DNA from: Acidimicrobiales bacterium
Lineage (GTDB): Bacteria; Actinomycetota; Acidimicrobiia; Acidimicrobiales; JAHWLA01
Assembly: GCA_035536915.1 (NCBI GenBank)
Contig: DATLNE010000040.1
Location: forward strand, 57,496 to 121,495
DNA: 64,000 bases
Direction: 5' to 3'
Position numbers and translations under genes: made by a program. Below, one piece after another: positions 1 to 7,858 of this stretch; positions within the stretch are counted from its first letter, which is position 1; the number at the start of each line of letters is the position of its first letter. Under the pieces are notes generated by a model that worked only from the letters and a program-made list of their open reading frames with translations, ran no database searches and was not told where the DNA came from.

Positions 1-945
1 ACCACCCTCGGCGTGGCGGGCATCTTCTCCAACGGCACCGCCGAGCAGGTCATGGAGTGGGTGCCCCAGTGCTTCGTGGGCGAGAACGGCAAGCTGAACA
101 TGGCCGCCTTCGCCGTGTCGGAGCCCGACGCCGGCTCCGACGTGTCGTCGCTGCGCACCCGGGCCGTCTACGACGAGGCCAAGGACGAGTGGGTGCTCAA
201 CGGCACCAAGACGTGGATCACCAACGGCGGCATCGCCGACATCCACGTGGTCGTCGCCTCGGTGGAGCCCGAGCTGGGGTCGCGGGGCCAGGCCAGCTTC
301 GTCGTGCCGCCCAACACGCCCGGCCTGTCGCAGGGCCAGAAGTTCAAGAAGCACGGCATCCGGGCCTCGCACACGGCCGAGGTCGTGCTCGACGACGTGC
401 GGGTACCGGGGCGCTGCCTGCTGGGCGGCAAGGAGAAGCTCGACGAGCGCATTGCCCGGGCTCGTGAGGGCAAGAGCGCCAAGACGCAGGCCGCCATGGC
501 GACCTTCGAGGCGTCCCGCCCCGCGGTGGGCGCCCAAGCCGTGGGCATCGCCCGCGCCGCCTACGAGTACGCGCTGGAGTACGCCAAGGAGCGCAAGCAG
601 TTCGGCAAGGCGATCATCGAGAACCAGGCCATCGCCTTCAAGCTGGCCGACATGAAGACCTCGATCGACGCCGCTCGGCTGCTGGTGTGGCGGGCCGCGT
701 GGATGGGTCGCACAGGCAAGCAGTTCACAGCGGGCGAGGGCTCGATGTCGAAGCTGTTCGCAGGCGAGACCGCCGTGCGGGTGACCGAGGAAGCCATCCA
801 GATCCTCGGCGGCTACGGCTACGTGCGGGAGTACCCCGTCGAGCGTTGGCACCGCGACGCCAAGATCTACACGATCTTCGAAGGCACCTCCGAGATCCAG
901 CGGCTCGTCATCAGCCGGGCCATCTCCGGAGTGCACGTCAAGTAA
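1..945 (+). CDS. acyl-CoA dehydrogenase, 5' end outside window
   Basis: Flavoenzyme that oxidises acyl-CoA to trans-2-enoyl-CoA and passes electrons to ETF. The reading frame is open from the first base, so the gene begins upstream; 314 residues are visible against about 385 for the family, so only the N-terminal helical part is missing. Seen: the flavin-contact motif AFAVSEPDAGSD near the start and FEGTSEIQR near the end, whose Glu matches the catalytic base position of medium-chain enzymes. An insertion-like stretch of about 25 residues (KEKLDERIARAREGKSAK) lies in the middle. The substrate cannot be told from sequence. Followed after 51 bp by a membrane protein gene. Confidence 0.93.
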   Translation, partial: TTLGVAGIFSNGTAEQVMEWVPQCFVGENGKLNMAAFAVSEPDAGSDVSSLRTRAVYDEAKDEWVLNGTKTWITNGGIADIHVVVASVEPELGSRGQASFVVPPNTPGLSQGQKFKKHGIRASHTAEVVLDDVRVPGRCLLGGKEKLDERIARAREGKSAKTQAAMATFEASRPAVGAQAVGIARAAYEYALEYAKERKQFGKAIIENQAIAFKLADMKTSIDAARLLVWRAAWMGRTGKQFTAGEGSMSKLFAGETAVRVTEEAIQILGGYGYVREYPVERWHRDAKIYTIFEGTSEIQRLVISRAISGVHVK

Positions 946-996
946 CGGCAACGCCGCACCACGTGGCGTAGGTTCTGCGCCATAGCACGGTCAGGG

Positions 997-1581
997 GTGC
1001 TGCGGTTCTTCCTGGTGGCGGGGGCCGGCTTCGTGGTGGCCGGCCTCTTCGCCGTCCAGTCGGGCAACGAGGGCGCAGGCATCGCGGGCGGCACGTTCCT
1101 GATGATCGGCGTGATCTGGGTGCTCGTCGCCGTCGGTGTCGGCGGCTTCTACGCCAAGCACGCCAAGAAGCAGGCGGACGACCGCCGCCTCTACGAGACC
1201 GGCAGCCGCGCCCGCGGCGTCATCGAGGAGGTCGAGCAGACGGCGACGTCGATCAACGACATGCCGGTGTTCAACCTCGTGGTGCGCATCGAACTCGAAG
1301 GCGGTGACTCGTTCGTGCACCGTCGTCGGCTGGTCACGCCGACCAGCGCCATGCCCGTGCCGGGGCAGGTGGTGAACGTGGCCTACGACCCGCGGGACCG
1401 CACCCGCGTCGCCTACGAGACGCGGCCCGGGCTCGCCGCCCTTCCCGCCGAGGTGCTCGCCGTCCGCTCGGCGGGGGGCAGCAACCTCGACGACCTGGAG
1501 CGGTTGGCCCGGCTGCGCGACCAGGGCGTGCTCACCGAGGACGAGTTCCGCGAGCAGAAGGCCCGGTTGCTGGAGGGCTGA
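997..1581 (+). CDS. two-helix membrane protein with C-terminal SHOCT domain
   Basis: Protein of 194 residues with a GTG start. Two hydrophobic segments at residues about 5-20 and 30-52 anchor it. A soluble middle domain of DUF3592-like character (about 60-150) follows. The last 30 residues (LDDLERLARLRDQGVLTEDEFREQKARLL) fit the SHOCT short oligomerisation domain, typical at the C-terminus of actinobacterial membrane proteins. No catalytic residues are apparent and the function is unknown. It ends 24 bp before pyk, which has its own promoter-like element. Confidence 0.75.
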   Translation: MLRFFLVAGAGFVVAGLFAVQSGNEGAGIAGGTFLMIGVIWVLVAVGVGGFYAKHAKKQADDRRLYETGSRARGVIEEVEQTATSINDMPVFNLVVRIELEGGDSFVHRRRLVTPTSAMPVPGQVVNVAYDPRDRTRVAYETRPGLAALPAEVLAVRSAGGSNLDDLERLARLRDQGVLTEDEFREQKARLLEG

Positions 1582-1591
1582 CGCCCGCCCG

Positions 1592-1597
1592 TATCGT
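1592..1597 (+). promoter_or_regulatory. -10 element for leaderless pyk transcript
   Basis: TATCGT lies 8 nt before the pyk ATG, so transcription should begin at or next to the start codon. No Shine-Dalgarno is visible between them. Inferred from spacing only. Confidence 0.45.
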
Positions 1598-1605
1598 GGG
1601 CGGCC

Positions 1606-3045
1606 ATGCCTCGCCGTACCAAGATCGTCGCCACCATCGGTCCCGCCTCCGACTCGCCCGACACGCTGCGGGCCATGATCCGGGCGGGCATGGACATGGC
1701 GCGCGTCTCGTTGTCGCACTCGTCGCTCGACGAGGCCATCGCCACGGTGGCGCGGGTGCGGGCGGCGGCCGACGCCGAGGGGTGCGTGATCGGCGTGCTG
1801 GCCGACCTGCCGGGGCCGAAGGTGCGGGCGGCGGAGTTCCCCGAAGGCGGCGCCCACCTGGCCGAGAACGCCGTGGTCGAACTGGTGACCGACGGGACGG
1901 CCAGCAACGACACCCGCATCGTCGTCGACTACCCGATGCTGCTGAGCGAGATCGAAGCGGGCGACACGGTGGCGCTGGGCGACGGTGCGATCTCGTTGCG
2001 CATCACCGACGTGCGGGCCGAGCGGGCGATTGCGCAGGTGGTCACCGGCGGGTGGGCGCAGGGGCGGCCCGGCGTGGCGCTGCCACCCGGGCGGTTGACG
2101 GTGTCGTCGCCGACGGCGGAGGACCTGCGCCTGCTGGCGGGCTTGGCCGAGGCCGCGGTCGACGCCGTGGCCATCTCGTTCGTGCGGGGGGCGGGCGACA
2201 TGGTGCGGGCCCGCAACTCGCTGGGCTCGGGCGGGCCCATGTTCGTGGCCAAGATCGAGACGCAGGAGGCGGTCGACGACGTCGACGACATCATCGCCGT
2301 GTCCGACGCGGTGATGGTGGCTCGCGGCGACCTCGGCATCCGGTGCGCGCTGGCCGACGTGCCGCACCACCAGAAGCGCATCATCCGCACGGGCGTGGCG
2401 TACGGGCGGCCGGTGATCACCGCCACGCAGATGCTGGAGTCGATGGTGCGGGCGCCGACGCCGACCCGGGCCGAGGTGAGCGACGTGGCCAACGCCGTGT
2501 TCGACGGCACCTCGGCGCTGATGCTGTCGGGCGAGTCGGCCATCGGGCGCCACCCCGTGGCCGCGGTGGCCACCATGGCGGAGATCGCCGAGCGGGCCGA
2601 GCGCGAGTTCGACTACGACACCTGGGGGCGCACGCTCGGGCGCCAGCAGACACAGGACGCCGCCGACGCCCGGCCCCACGCCCGCATCACTGCTGCGGTG
2701 TCGGCCGCGGCGTGGCGGGCGGCGTCCGACGCGGGGGTGGCCGCCATCATCGCCTGCACCAACAGCGGCGCCACCGCCCGGGCCATCTCCCGCTTCCGCC
2801 CCACAGCGCCGGTGCTCGGTTGCACGCCGTCGCCCCGCACGGCCCGCCAGCTCACGGTGGCGTGGGGCATCACGCCGATGGTGATGGAGTACCAGGGCAC
2901 CACTGACGACATCGTGTGGTTCGCGGTGGAGCGGGCGGCCAAGGAGGGGTTGGTGCAGCCGGGCGACCTGGTCGCCGTGCTCGTCGGCTCGCCCACCGAC
3001 CTCGAACCGGTGACCGACAGCCTCCGCCTGGTCCGCGCCCGCTGA
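1606..3045 (+). CDS. pyk: pyruvate kinase (divergent)
   Basis: Catalyses phosphoenolpyruvate + ADP to pyruvate + ATP in glycolysis. The 479-residue length is typical. Seen: N-terminal KIVATIGPAS, the catalytic lysine/metal region VAKIETQEAV, the metal-site motif VARGDLG, and the signature ITATQMLESM followed by PTRAEVSDVANAV. The C-terminal allosteric domain is complete. Two positions are unusual: the motif normally ARLNFSHG reads ARVSLSHSS, losing the usual Asn and Gly, and the residue after GDLGI is Arg instead of the usual Glu. It is probably active but may have altered substrate binding. Convergent with the Doc gene. Confidence 0.92.
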   Translation: MPRRTKIVATIGPASDSPDTLRAMIRAGMDMARVSLSHSSLDEAIATVARVRAAADAEGCVIGVLADLPGPKVRAAEFPEGGAHLAENAVVELVTDGTASNDTRIVVDYPMLLSEIEAGDTVALGDGAISLRITDVRAERAIAQVVTGGWAQGRPGVALPPGRLTVSSPTAEDLRLLAGLAEAAVDAVAISFVRGAGDMVRARNSLGSGGPMFVAKIETQEAVDDVDDIIAVSDAVMVARGDLGIRCALADVPHHQKRIIRTGVAYGRPVITATQMLESMVRAPTPTRAEVSDVANAVFDGTSALMLSGESAIGRHPVAAVATMAEIAERAEREFDYDTWGRTLGRQQTQDAADARPHARITAAVSAAAWRAASDAGVAAIIACTNSGATARAISRFRPTAPVLGCTPSPRTARQLTVAWGITPMVMEYQGTTDDIVWFAVERAAKEGLVQPGDLVAVLVGSPTDLEPVTDSLRLVRAR

Positions 3046-3066
3046 GGCGGCGCTGCCAGAACGACG

Positions 3067-3465
3067 TCAGTCGACTCGCACTCGGTCGCGCAGCCAGGCG
3101 GCTAGCCATCCTTCGTCGACTTCTCGGGCAGCTACGGCCTGCATGGCTGCCTCCGCCTCGTCCACGTCGGGCGGGTCGGGGTCCCAGGCGCAGTCGTTCA
3201 GGTCCAGGAACATCACCAACGTGGCCCACGCTGCACGCTTGTTGCCGTCGGGCAGCGGGTGGTTCCACGCGAGGCGGCAGGTCACAACGGCGGCCTTGTC
3301 GACGAAGTCCGGGTAGAAGTCGTCGTCGCCGAAGCCTGCGGCGGGCGCATGGAGCGCGGAATCGGCGAGGTCGAGCCGGGCGGCCTTGGCGAGGACGGCG
3401 GCCTCTGTCCCGGTTACCTGCTCGGCCAGCCATAGGTACTCGGCCAGGCTCAGGTAGCGGGTCAC
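3067..3465 (-). CDS. doc: Doc-type (Fic fold) toxin
   Basis: Protein of 132 residues, the usual size for death-on-curing toxins, which in the phage P1 prototype phosphorylate EF-Tu. The Fic-fold motif appears as NHPLPDGNKRAAW near residue 70, with the His, Asp, Gly-Asn and Lys-Arg of Doc; an upstream FYPD segment fits the flap. It overlaps the antitoxin stop by 4 bp, so the two are translated as a coupled pair with antitoxin first. The sequence shows no disruption of the motif. Confidence 0.88.
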   Translation of the reverse strand: MTRYLSLAEYLWLAEQVTGTEAAVLAKAARLDLADSALHAPAAGFGDDDFYPDFVDKAAVVTCRLAWNHPLPDGNKRAAWATLVMFLDLNDCAWDPDPPDVDEAEAAMQAVAAREVDEGWLAAWLRDRVRVD

Positions 3466-3671
3466 CGGGCGAGTCGGTCCAGCAGTTCCTTGTCTCGCTC
3501 CAAGAGCTTGCGGGCCCGCTTCGTGAAGTCCTTGTCGGCCCGGACGCGCTCGATCTCGCTGGTGAGCGACTCGACGATCAGCGCGTTCACGCTCGTGCCC
3601 TTGACGCGGGCGACGGCCTCCGCCTCGTCGGCCAGTTCGTCGGGCAGTCGGACAGTCGTTTGTTTCGTCAC
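3462..3671 (-). CDS. ribbon-helix-helix antitoxin of the Doc pair
   Basis: Protein of 69 residues beginning at GTG (VTKQTTVRLPDEL). The N-terminus is a short beta strand plus two helices typical of RHH/Phd-like antitoxins (TTVRLPDELADEAEAVA), and the charged C-terminus should wrap the toxin. The GTG start is preferred over the upstream in-frame ATG because a -10 element (TACCAT on the minus strand, 3678-3683) sits 6 nt before it and the upstream codons would run through the operator palindrome. RHH antitoxins normally repress their own promoter. Confidence 0.82.
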   Translation of the reverse strand: MTKQTTVRLPDELADEAEAVARVKGTSVNALIVESLTSEIERVRADKDFTKRARKLLERDKELLDRLAR

Positions 3672-3690
3672 GACATCATGGTATCGCGAA

Positions 3691-3721
3691 TACATGTGCG
3701 ACGGTTTCCGTCGCACATGTA
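3691..3721. promoter_or_regulatory. perfect 14-bp palindrome, probable toxin-antitoxin operator
   Basis: Arms 3691-3704 (TACATGTGCGACGG) and 3708-3721 are exact reverse complements around a TTT spacer. It covers the -35 region of the antitoxin promoter on the minus strand and the likely -35 region of the riboswitch promoter on the plus strand (-10 at 3731-3736). The best reading is an operator bound by the RHH antitoxin. Confidence 0.7.
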
Positions 3722-3730
3722 CTCGGGGCG

Positions 3731-3736
3731 TAGACT
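3731..3736 (+). promoter_or_regulatory. -10 element of the terC riboswitch transcript
   Basis: TAGACT lies about 10 nt before the first base of the riboswitch P1 helix, which places the transcript start just ahead of the aptamer. The corresponding -35 position falls inside the palindrome at 3691-3721. Confidence 0.5.
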
Positions 3737-3745
3737 GCCGGGCTT

Positions 3746-3851
3746 CGGAGGGGAGTAGCCCCAAAGGGGACGTCGTCATCACGGCCGAACGTTCGGCCCG
3801 GCGCCCCACCCGCCTCGTTTCGGGCGGCGAGACCTCCGCTGCTTTCGGAGG
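3746..3851 (+). ncRNA. yybP-ykoY manganese riboswitch with translational expression platform
   Basis: The aptamer shows the two conserved segments of the yybP-ykoY family: GGGGAGUAG at 3750-3758 and GGCGAGACC near 3826-3834, joined by two GC-rich hairpins. P1 is CGGAGG (3746-3751) paired with CCUCCG (3833-3838). The same CCUCCG is also complementary to CGGAGG at 3846-3851, which is the Shine-Dalgarno of terC. Family knowledge: this RNA binds Mn2+ and controls Mn/TerC-type genes. Inference: Mn2+ stabilises P1, frees the ribosome site and turns terC on. Confidence 0.9.
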
Positions 3852-3862
3852 AACGCGTTCCC

Positions 3863-4849
3863 ATGTCGCTGCTCGCAGCCGATACCGGCCCCGCTGCCGG
3901 TGAGTTCGCCACAATCGACGCCCCGCCGTGGGCGTGGGCGGCGCTGATCGGCTTCGTCGTCGTCCTGCTGGTGGCCGACCTGCTCATCGTCCACCGCAAG
4001 CCCCACGAGGTCACCTTCAAGGCGGCAGCCGTCGAGTCGGCGGTGTGGATCGCCATCGGCCTCGGCTTCACCGGGGTCATGGCCTTCTGGCACGGCGGCA
4101 CGGCGGCGGGCGAGTACCTGGCCGGCTACCTGATCGAGAAGAGCCTCTCGGTCGACAATGTCTTCGTCTGGGCGGTGATCTTCGGCTTCTTCGCCGTGCC
4201 CAAGCGCTACCAGTTCCGGGTGCTCTTCTGGGGCATCTTCGGGGCGCTCGTCCTGCGCGCCATCTTCATCTTCGCCGGCGTCGCCCTGCTCGAGGCCTTC
4301 GACTGGATCCTCTACGTCTTCGGCGCCTTCCTCCTCTACACGGCCTGGAAGATCTCTCGCCACGAGGGCGCCGAGGTGCATCCGGAGTCGAGCGTCGTCA
4401 TGCGCATCGTGCGCCGGGTCGTTCCCTCCACGCCGGAGTACGACGGGCAGAAGCTCTTCACCCGCCGCTCGGGCAAGCTGCTGGCCACCCCGCTGTTTGC
4501 CGTGCTGCTGCTGGTGGAGACCACCGACGTCGTCTTCGCCGTCGACTCCATCCCCGCCATCCTCGCCGTCTCCCGCGAGCCGTTCATCGTGTTCGCCTCG
4601 AACGCCTTCGCCATCCTCGGCCTGCGGGCGCTGTACTTCCTGTTGTCGGGCATGGCGGGCCGGTTCCGCTACCTCAACCAGGGCTTGGGCGTCATCCTCG
4701 CCTTCGTCGGGGTGAAAATGATGATCGTGGAATGGGTCCACTTCCCCACGTGGGTCAGCCTGACCGTCATCGCCGTGGTGCTCGCCGTCACCATCTGGGC
4801 GAGCCTGCGGGCCGAACGCCGTGAGCTCGCCCAAGGAGGCGACGCTTGA
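3863..4849 (+). CDS. TerC/Alx family integral membrane protein
   Basis: Protein of 328 residues with about eight or nine membrane helices. Seen: the family core SLSVDNVFVWAVIFGFF and the second acidic motif ETTDVVFAVDSIPAILAVS; the acidic residues in these helices are thought to carry Mn2+. TerC/Alx proteins export manganese or metallate secreted enzymes. Control by the riboswitch directly upstream supports manganese as the substrate. The ATG is set by the Shine-Dalgarno GGAGG at 3847-3851. Its TGA overlaps the TTG start of the next gene. Confidence 0.92.
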   Translation: MSLLAADTGPAAGEFATIDAPPWAWAALIGFVVVLLVADLLIVHRKPHEVTFKAAAVESAVWIAIGLGFTGVMAFWHGGTAAGEYLAGYLIEKSLSVDNVFVWAVIFGFFAVPKRYQFRVLFWGIFGALVLRAIFIFAGVALLEAFDWILYVFGAFLLYTAWKISRHEGAEVHPESSVVMRIVRRVVPSTPEYDGQKLFTRRSGKLLATPLFAVLLLVETTDVVFAVDSIPAILAVSREPFIVFASNAFAILGLRALYFLLSGMAGRFRYLNQGLGVILAFVGVKMMIVEWVHFPTWVSLTVIAVVLAVTIWASLRAERRELAQGGDA

Positions 4850-5271
4850 ACCTCAAGGACGTCGTCGCCCGCGGCGTTACAACCGCGCACGCCGCCGTCT
4901 TCCGGCTGACCGACGGACGGGTGGGCGGGAAGCTCTTCGGGATGCCCACGCTCCTGATCACCACCACGGGGCGCAAGAGCGGAAAAGCCCGCACAACCAT
5001 GCTCACCACGCCGATGCACGACGACGACACAGTGGTGCTGGTGGCGTCGTACGGCGGCGACTCGCGGCACCCCACGTGGTTCCTGAACCTGCGTGACAAC
5101 CCCGACGTCGAAGTGGTGCTGGAGGGACGCACGCGGCGCATGAAGGCACGGGTGGCCAGCGCCGAGGAGAAGGCGACGCTGTGGCCGCAGGTCATCGCCG
5201 GCTACAAGGGCTACGACGCGTATCAGCGCCGCACCGACCGCGACATCCCCGTGGTGATCCTCGAACCATGA
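4846..5271 (+). CDS. deazaflavin (F420)-dependent nitroreductase-family protein
   Basis: Protein of 141 residues in the DUF385/Ddn family of split-barrel proteins that bind reduced F420. Seen: LLITTTGRKSGKARTTML near residue 40, the usual deazaflavin phosphate-binding segment, and WFLNLRDNPDVEV. TTG start, overlapping the terC stop by 4 bp (TTGA), so probably co-translated with it and indirectly under the manganese riboswitch. The physiological substrate is unknown. Confidence 0.85.
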   Translation: MNLKDVVARGVTTAHAAVFRLTDGRVGGKLFGMPTLLITTTGRKSGKARTTMLTTPMHDDDTVVLVASYGGDSRHPTWFLNLRDNPDVEVVLEGRTRRMKARVASAEEKATLWPQVIAGYKGYDAYQRRTDRDIPVVILEP

Positions 5272-5288
5272 CCCGGCCGGTGGCGTCG

Positions 5289-5294
5289 TAGCAT
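5289..5294 (+). promoter_or_regulatory. -10 element, leaderless start of BNR-repeat gene
   Basis: TAGCAT lies 7 nt before the ATG at 5302, with no Shine-Dalgarno. Confidence 0.45.
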
Positions 5295-5301
5295 CCGCCA
5301 G

Positions 5302-6390
5302 ATGATCGAAGCATCGGCAGGCGACGTCGTCGTATTGGTGGGTACCAGCAAAGGGCTGTTCGCCCTTTCGTCTGGACCTGACCGCACGCAGTGGACGACG
5401 GCGGGGCCGTTCTTCAAGGGCGAGGAGATCTACGCCGCTGCGCTCACGCCGGGGGGACGCCTGCTGGTGGGCGCCACCAGCTCGCATTGGGGACCGTCGG
5501 TGTACCGCTCCGACGACCTCGGCGCCACGTGGACCGAGCCCGACGCCGACACCCTGCGCTTCCCGGAGTCGACCGGTGCGGCGTTGGCCCGGGTGTGGCA
5601 GCTGCTGCCCGCCGGGGGCGACGTGGTGTTCGCGGGCGTGGAGCCCGCCGCCCTGTTCCGCTCCGACGACGGGGGCACCACGTTCCGTCTCGACGAAGGG
5701 CTGTGGAACCACGAGCACCGGCCCCAGTGGCAGCCGGGCGGCGGCGGCCTGTGCCTCCACACGATCATCCCCGACCCCACGGGCGGGCCCCGCATGGCCG
5801 TCGCCGTGTCGGCCGCAGGCTTCTACCGCACCCTCGACGGCGCCCAGTGGGAGGCCGCAAACCGGGGCATCAAGGCGGTGTTCCTGCCCGACCCCGACGT
5901 GGAGTTCGGCCAATGCGTGCACAAGGTCGACCGCCATCCCACCGAGCCCGACACCCTGTTCCTCCAGCACCACTGGGGCGTGTACCGCTCCGACGACTTC
6001 GGCGGCACATGGCAGGAAATCGGGGCCGACGCCCTGCCGTCGACGTTCGGCTTTCCCGTCGTCGTCGACCCCAACCGGCCCGGCACCGCCTACGTGCTGC
6101 CGTTGGAGGGCGACTTCTTCCGGTGCACGCCGGAGGGCCGCATGCGGGTGTACCGCACCACCGACGGCGGGGAGTCGTGGGACGCCTTGGGCAACGGCCT
6201 GCCCCAGGAGGGCGCCTACCTCACCGTGTTGCGCGACGGCTTCACCGCAGACCGCCTCGACCCCGCAGGGCTTTACTTCGGCACCCGCACCGGCGAAGTG
6301 TTCGGCTCGCCCGACGCGGGCGAGTCGTGGCAGGAGCTCGCCCGCCACCTGCCGCCCGTGCTGTGCGTGAAGACGGGGATCCTGTCCTGA
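5302..6390 (+). CDS. BNR/Asp-box repeat beta-propeller protein (sialidase-like fold)
   Basis: Protein of 362 residues with at least five Asp-box-like turns (YRSDDLGATW, FRSDDGGTTF, YRSDDFGGTW, YRTTDGGESW, SPDAGESW) spread evenly along it, as in glycosyl-hydrolase/BNR propellers. No signal peptide, so cytoplasmic. The sialidase arginine triad cannot be recognised, and I do not assign enzymatic activity. The MoaD-like gene overlaps its 3' end, and this pairing is its only functional clue. Confidence 0.78.
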   Translation: MIEASAGDVVVLVGTSKGLFALSSGPDRTQWTTAGPFFKGEEIYAAALTPGGRLLVGATSSHWGPSVYRSDDLGATWTEPDADTLRFPESTGAALARVWQLLPAGGDVVFAGVEPAALFRSDDGGTTFRLDEGLWNHEHRPQWQPGGGGLCLHTIIPDPTGGPRMAVAVSAAGFYRTLDGAQWEAANRGIKAVFLPDPDVEFGQCVHKVDRHPTEPDTLFLQHHWGVYRSDDFGGTWQEIGADALPSTFGFPVVVDPNRPGTAYVLPLEGDFFRCTPEGRMRVYRTTDGGESWDALGNGLPQEGAYLTVLRDGFTADRLDPAGLYFGTRTGEVFGSPDAGESWQELARHLPPVLCVKTGILS

Positions 6391-6674
6391 CCGTCGTCGT
6401 GCGCCTGGCCGCCGCGCTGCGGGAACACGCGGGCGGTGCCGCCGAGGTGGAAGTCGACGTTCCGGCCCCTGCCACCGTCGCCGCCGTCATCGATGCCGTC
6501 GCTGCCGTGCACCCGAGCGTCGGCCGCCGGGTGCGCGACGAGGCCGGCGTGCTGCGGCGCCACGTCAACGTGTTCGTAGGCGCCGACAACGCCCGCGACC
6601 TGGGCGGCGTCGATGCCGTGGTGCCCGACGGTGTCGAGGTCACCGTGCTCCCCGCCGTTTCGGGCGGAAGCTAG
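6387..6674 (+). CDS. MoaD/ThiS-family sulfur-carrier-like protein
   Basis: About 95 residues, ubiquitin-like (LTVVVRLAAALREHAGG at the start, VEVTVLPAVSGGS at the end). It closely resembles the CysO-like protein at 18570. The C-terminal Gly-Gly is followed by one extra Ser, so it would need trimming before activation. The start is uncertain: a CTG at 6387 would give a 4-bp overlap with the upstream stop and aligns with the paralogue; GTG at 6363 or 6399 are alternatives. Convergent with the siderophore-interacting gene. Confidence 0.75.
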   Translation: MTVVVRLAAALREHAGGAAEVEVDVPAPATVAAVIDAVAAVHPSVGRRVRDEAGVLRRHVNVFVGADNARDLGGVDAVVPDGVEVTVLPAVSGGS

Positions 6675-7396
6675 GCGGCGTCGTCGCCGCCGGCGCGGCC
6701 CCGCTTCCAGTAGCCGCGCACCGAGGCCTGCGTGCGAGGGATGCCGCGTTCTTCGAACAGGTGCTTGCGGATGCGCTGCACCTCGGCGGCCTCGCCTGCC
6801 ATCCAGATGCGGGTGCCTGGCGCGATGTCGACGCCGGACATGGCGTCGGCGACCGGGCCGTCGAGCCATGTCACCGAGCGCTTCATCGGGAGGCGGGCGT
6901 CGGGAGGGGCTTCGATCAAAACCTGCGTCGGCGTCGCCTCGGGCAGGGCGTCGAGCAGTTGGCTGATGGCAGGGATTGCGGTCTCGTCGCCGCCGAGCAG
7001 GTAGGCGGGCGCCTCGGGGTCGACGTCGTAGCCCCGGCCCGGCCCGGAGAGCGCAGCGGACGCACCCGGCCCGACCGTCTCTGCCCACTGCGACGCCACC
7101 CCGGTCCCGTGGAGGACGACGTCGATGGCGAGCGTGGCCCCGTCGGCGTGGCGGGGCGTGAAGGTGCGCAGGATCGGGCGGCTGCCGTCGGGGAGCAGGA
7201 ACTCGTTGCCGTTCCACGTGGGCATGACCAGCTCGTCGGTGCCGGGGGAGGGGAGGAGCAGGCGCACGCTGGCGGCGGGCTGCTCGACGGTGAAGCCCTC
7301 GACCTCGAATGTGACCCGCATCAAACGCGGGCTCAGCCGCTCCGTGGTGCGCACGGTGGCAGGACGCAACGGCGGTGGCTCACGGCGCAGGCGCAT
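6671..7396 (-). CDS. siderophore-interacting protein (FAD-dependent ferric-siderophore reductase)
   Basis: Protein of 241 residues in the SIP/ViuB family, which reduces ferric siderophores with NAD(P)H. Seen: the FAD-domain segment ending RPILRTFTPR near residue 80, LLGGDETAIPAISQLL in the NAD(P)H domain, and the C-terminal family signature RGYWKRGRAG. The ATG at 7396 gives the standard N-terminus (MRLRREPPPLRPATV); a longer frame upstream runs over soxR and is rejected. It starts 21 bp after the end of soxR on the same strand and could be co-transcribed with it. Confidence 0.9.
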   Translation of the reverse strand: MRLRREPPPLRPATVRTTERLSPRLMRVTFEVEGFTVEQPAASVRLLLPSPGTDELVMPTWNGNEFLLPDGSRPILRTFTPRHADGATLAIDVVLHGTGVASQWAETVGPGASAALSGPGRGYDVDPEAPAYLLGGDETAIPAISQLLDALPEATPTQVLIEAPPDARLPMKRSVTWLDGPVADAMSGVDIAPGTRIWMAGEAAEVQRIRKHLFEERGIPRTQASVRGYWKRGRAGGDDAA

Positions 7397-7416
7397 GCTC
7401 GCCAGCGTCGCGCGCC

Positions 7417-7851
7417 TCAGTCGTCGTCGAGCACATAGCGCGGACCGGGGCCGCGAGCGCCCACCTCGTCGTCGGGGTTGAGCAGGCGGCACGCCCGCAA
7501 CGACAGGCACCCGCAGCCGATGCACCCGGTCAGGCGGTCACGCAGGCGCTCCAGCATGGCGATGCGGGCATCGAGGCGAGGCCGCCACGACGCCGCCAGC
7601 CGCTCCCAGTCGCGCTGGGTAGGGGTGCGGCCGTCGGGGAGCGAGGCGAGTGCCTCGTGGATCTCGTCGAGAGTGAGGCCGAGTTGCTGGGCGACGCGCA
7701 CGAAGGCCACCCGGCGGAGGACGTCGCGGTGGAACCGGCGCTGGCCGCTGTCGGTGCGCTCGGCGGAGACGAGGCCTTGTGACTCGTAGAAGCGCAGGGC
7801 CGACGGCGCCACGCCGGTGCGTTCGCTGACCTCGCCGATGCTCAAGTCCAT
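7417..7851 (-). CDS. soxR: SoxR-like redox-sensing MerR regulator
   Basis: Protein of 144 residues: N-terminal MerR helix-turn-helix (IGEVSERTGVAPSALRFYE), a dimerisation helix, and the [2Fe-2S] cysteine cluster CIGCGCLSLRAC near residue 115. The four cysteines are those that hold the redox-active cluster in SoxR. The ATG at 7851 is chosen because a minus-strand -10 (TATTTT, 7859-7864) lies 7 nt before it; a TTG nine bases upstream is the alternative. It is divergent from an FMN reductase with a SoxR box between them, so self-regulation and control of that gene are likely. Confidence 0.93.
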   Translation of the reverse strand: MDLSIGEVSERTGVAPSALRFYESQGLVSAERTDSGQRRFHRDVLRRVAFVRVAQQLGLTLDEIHEALASLPDGRTPTQRDWERLAASWRPRLDARIAMLERLRDRLTGCIGCGCLSLRACRLLNPDDEVGARGPGPRYVLDDD

Positions 7852-7858
7852 GACGGAC

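Noticed and set aside
991..2906. Long antisense and alternative-frame readings over the SHOCT and pyruvate kinase genes (up to 562 codons)
   Set aside because: They are Arg/His/Gly-rich frame shadows of high-GC codons with no recognisable motifs, while the plus-strand pyruvate kinase frame has clear family signatures.
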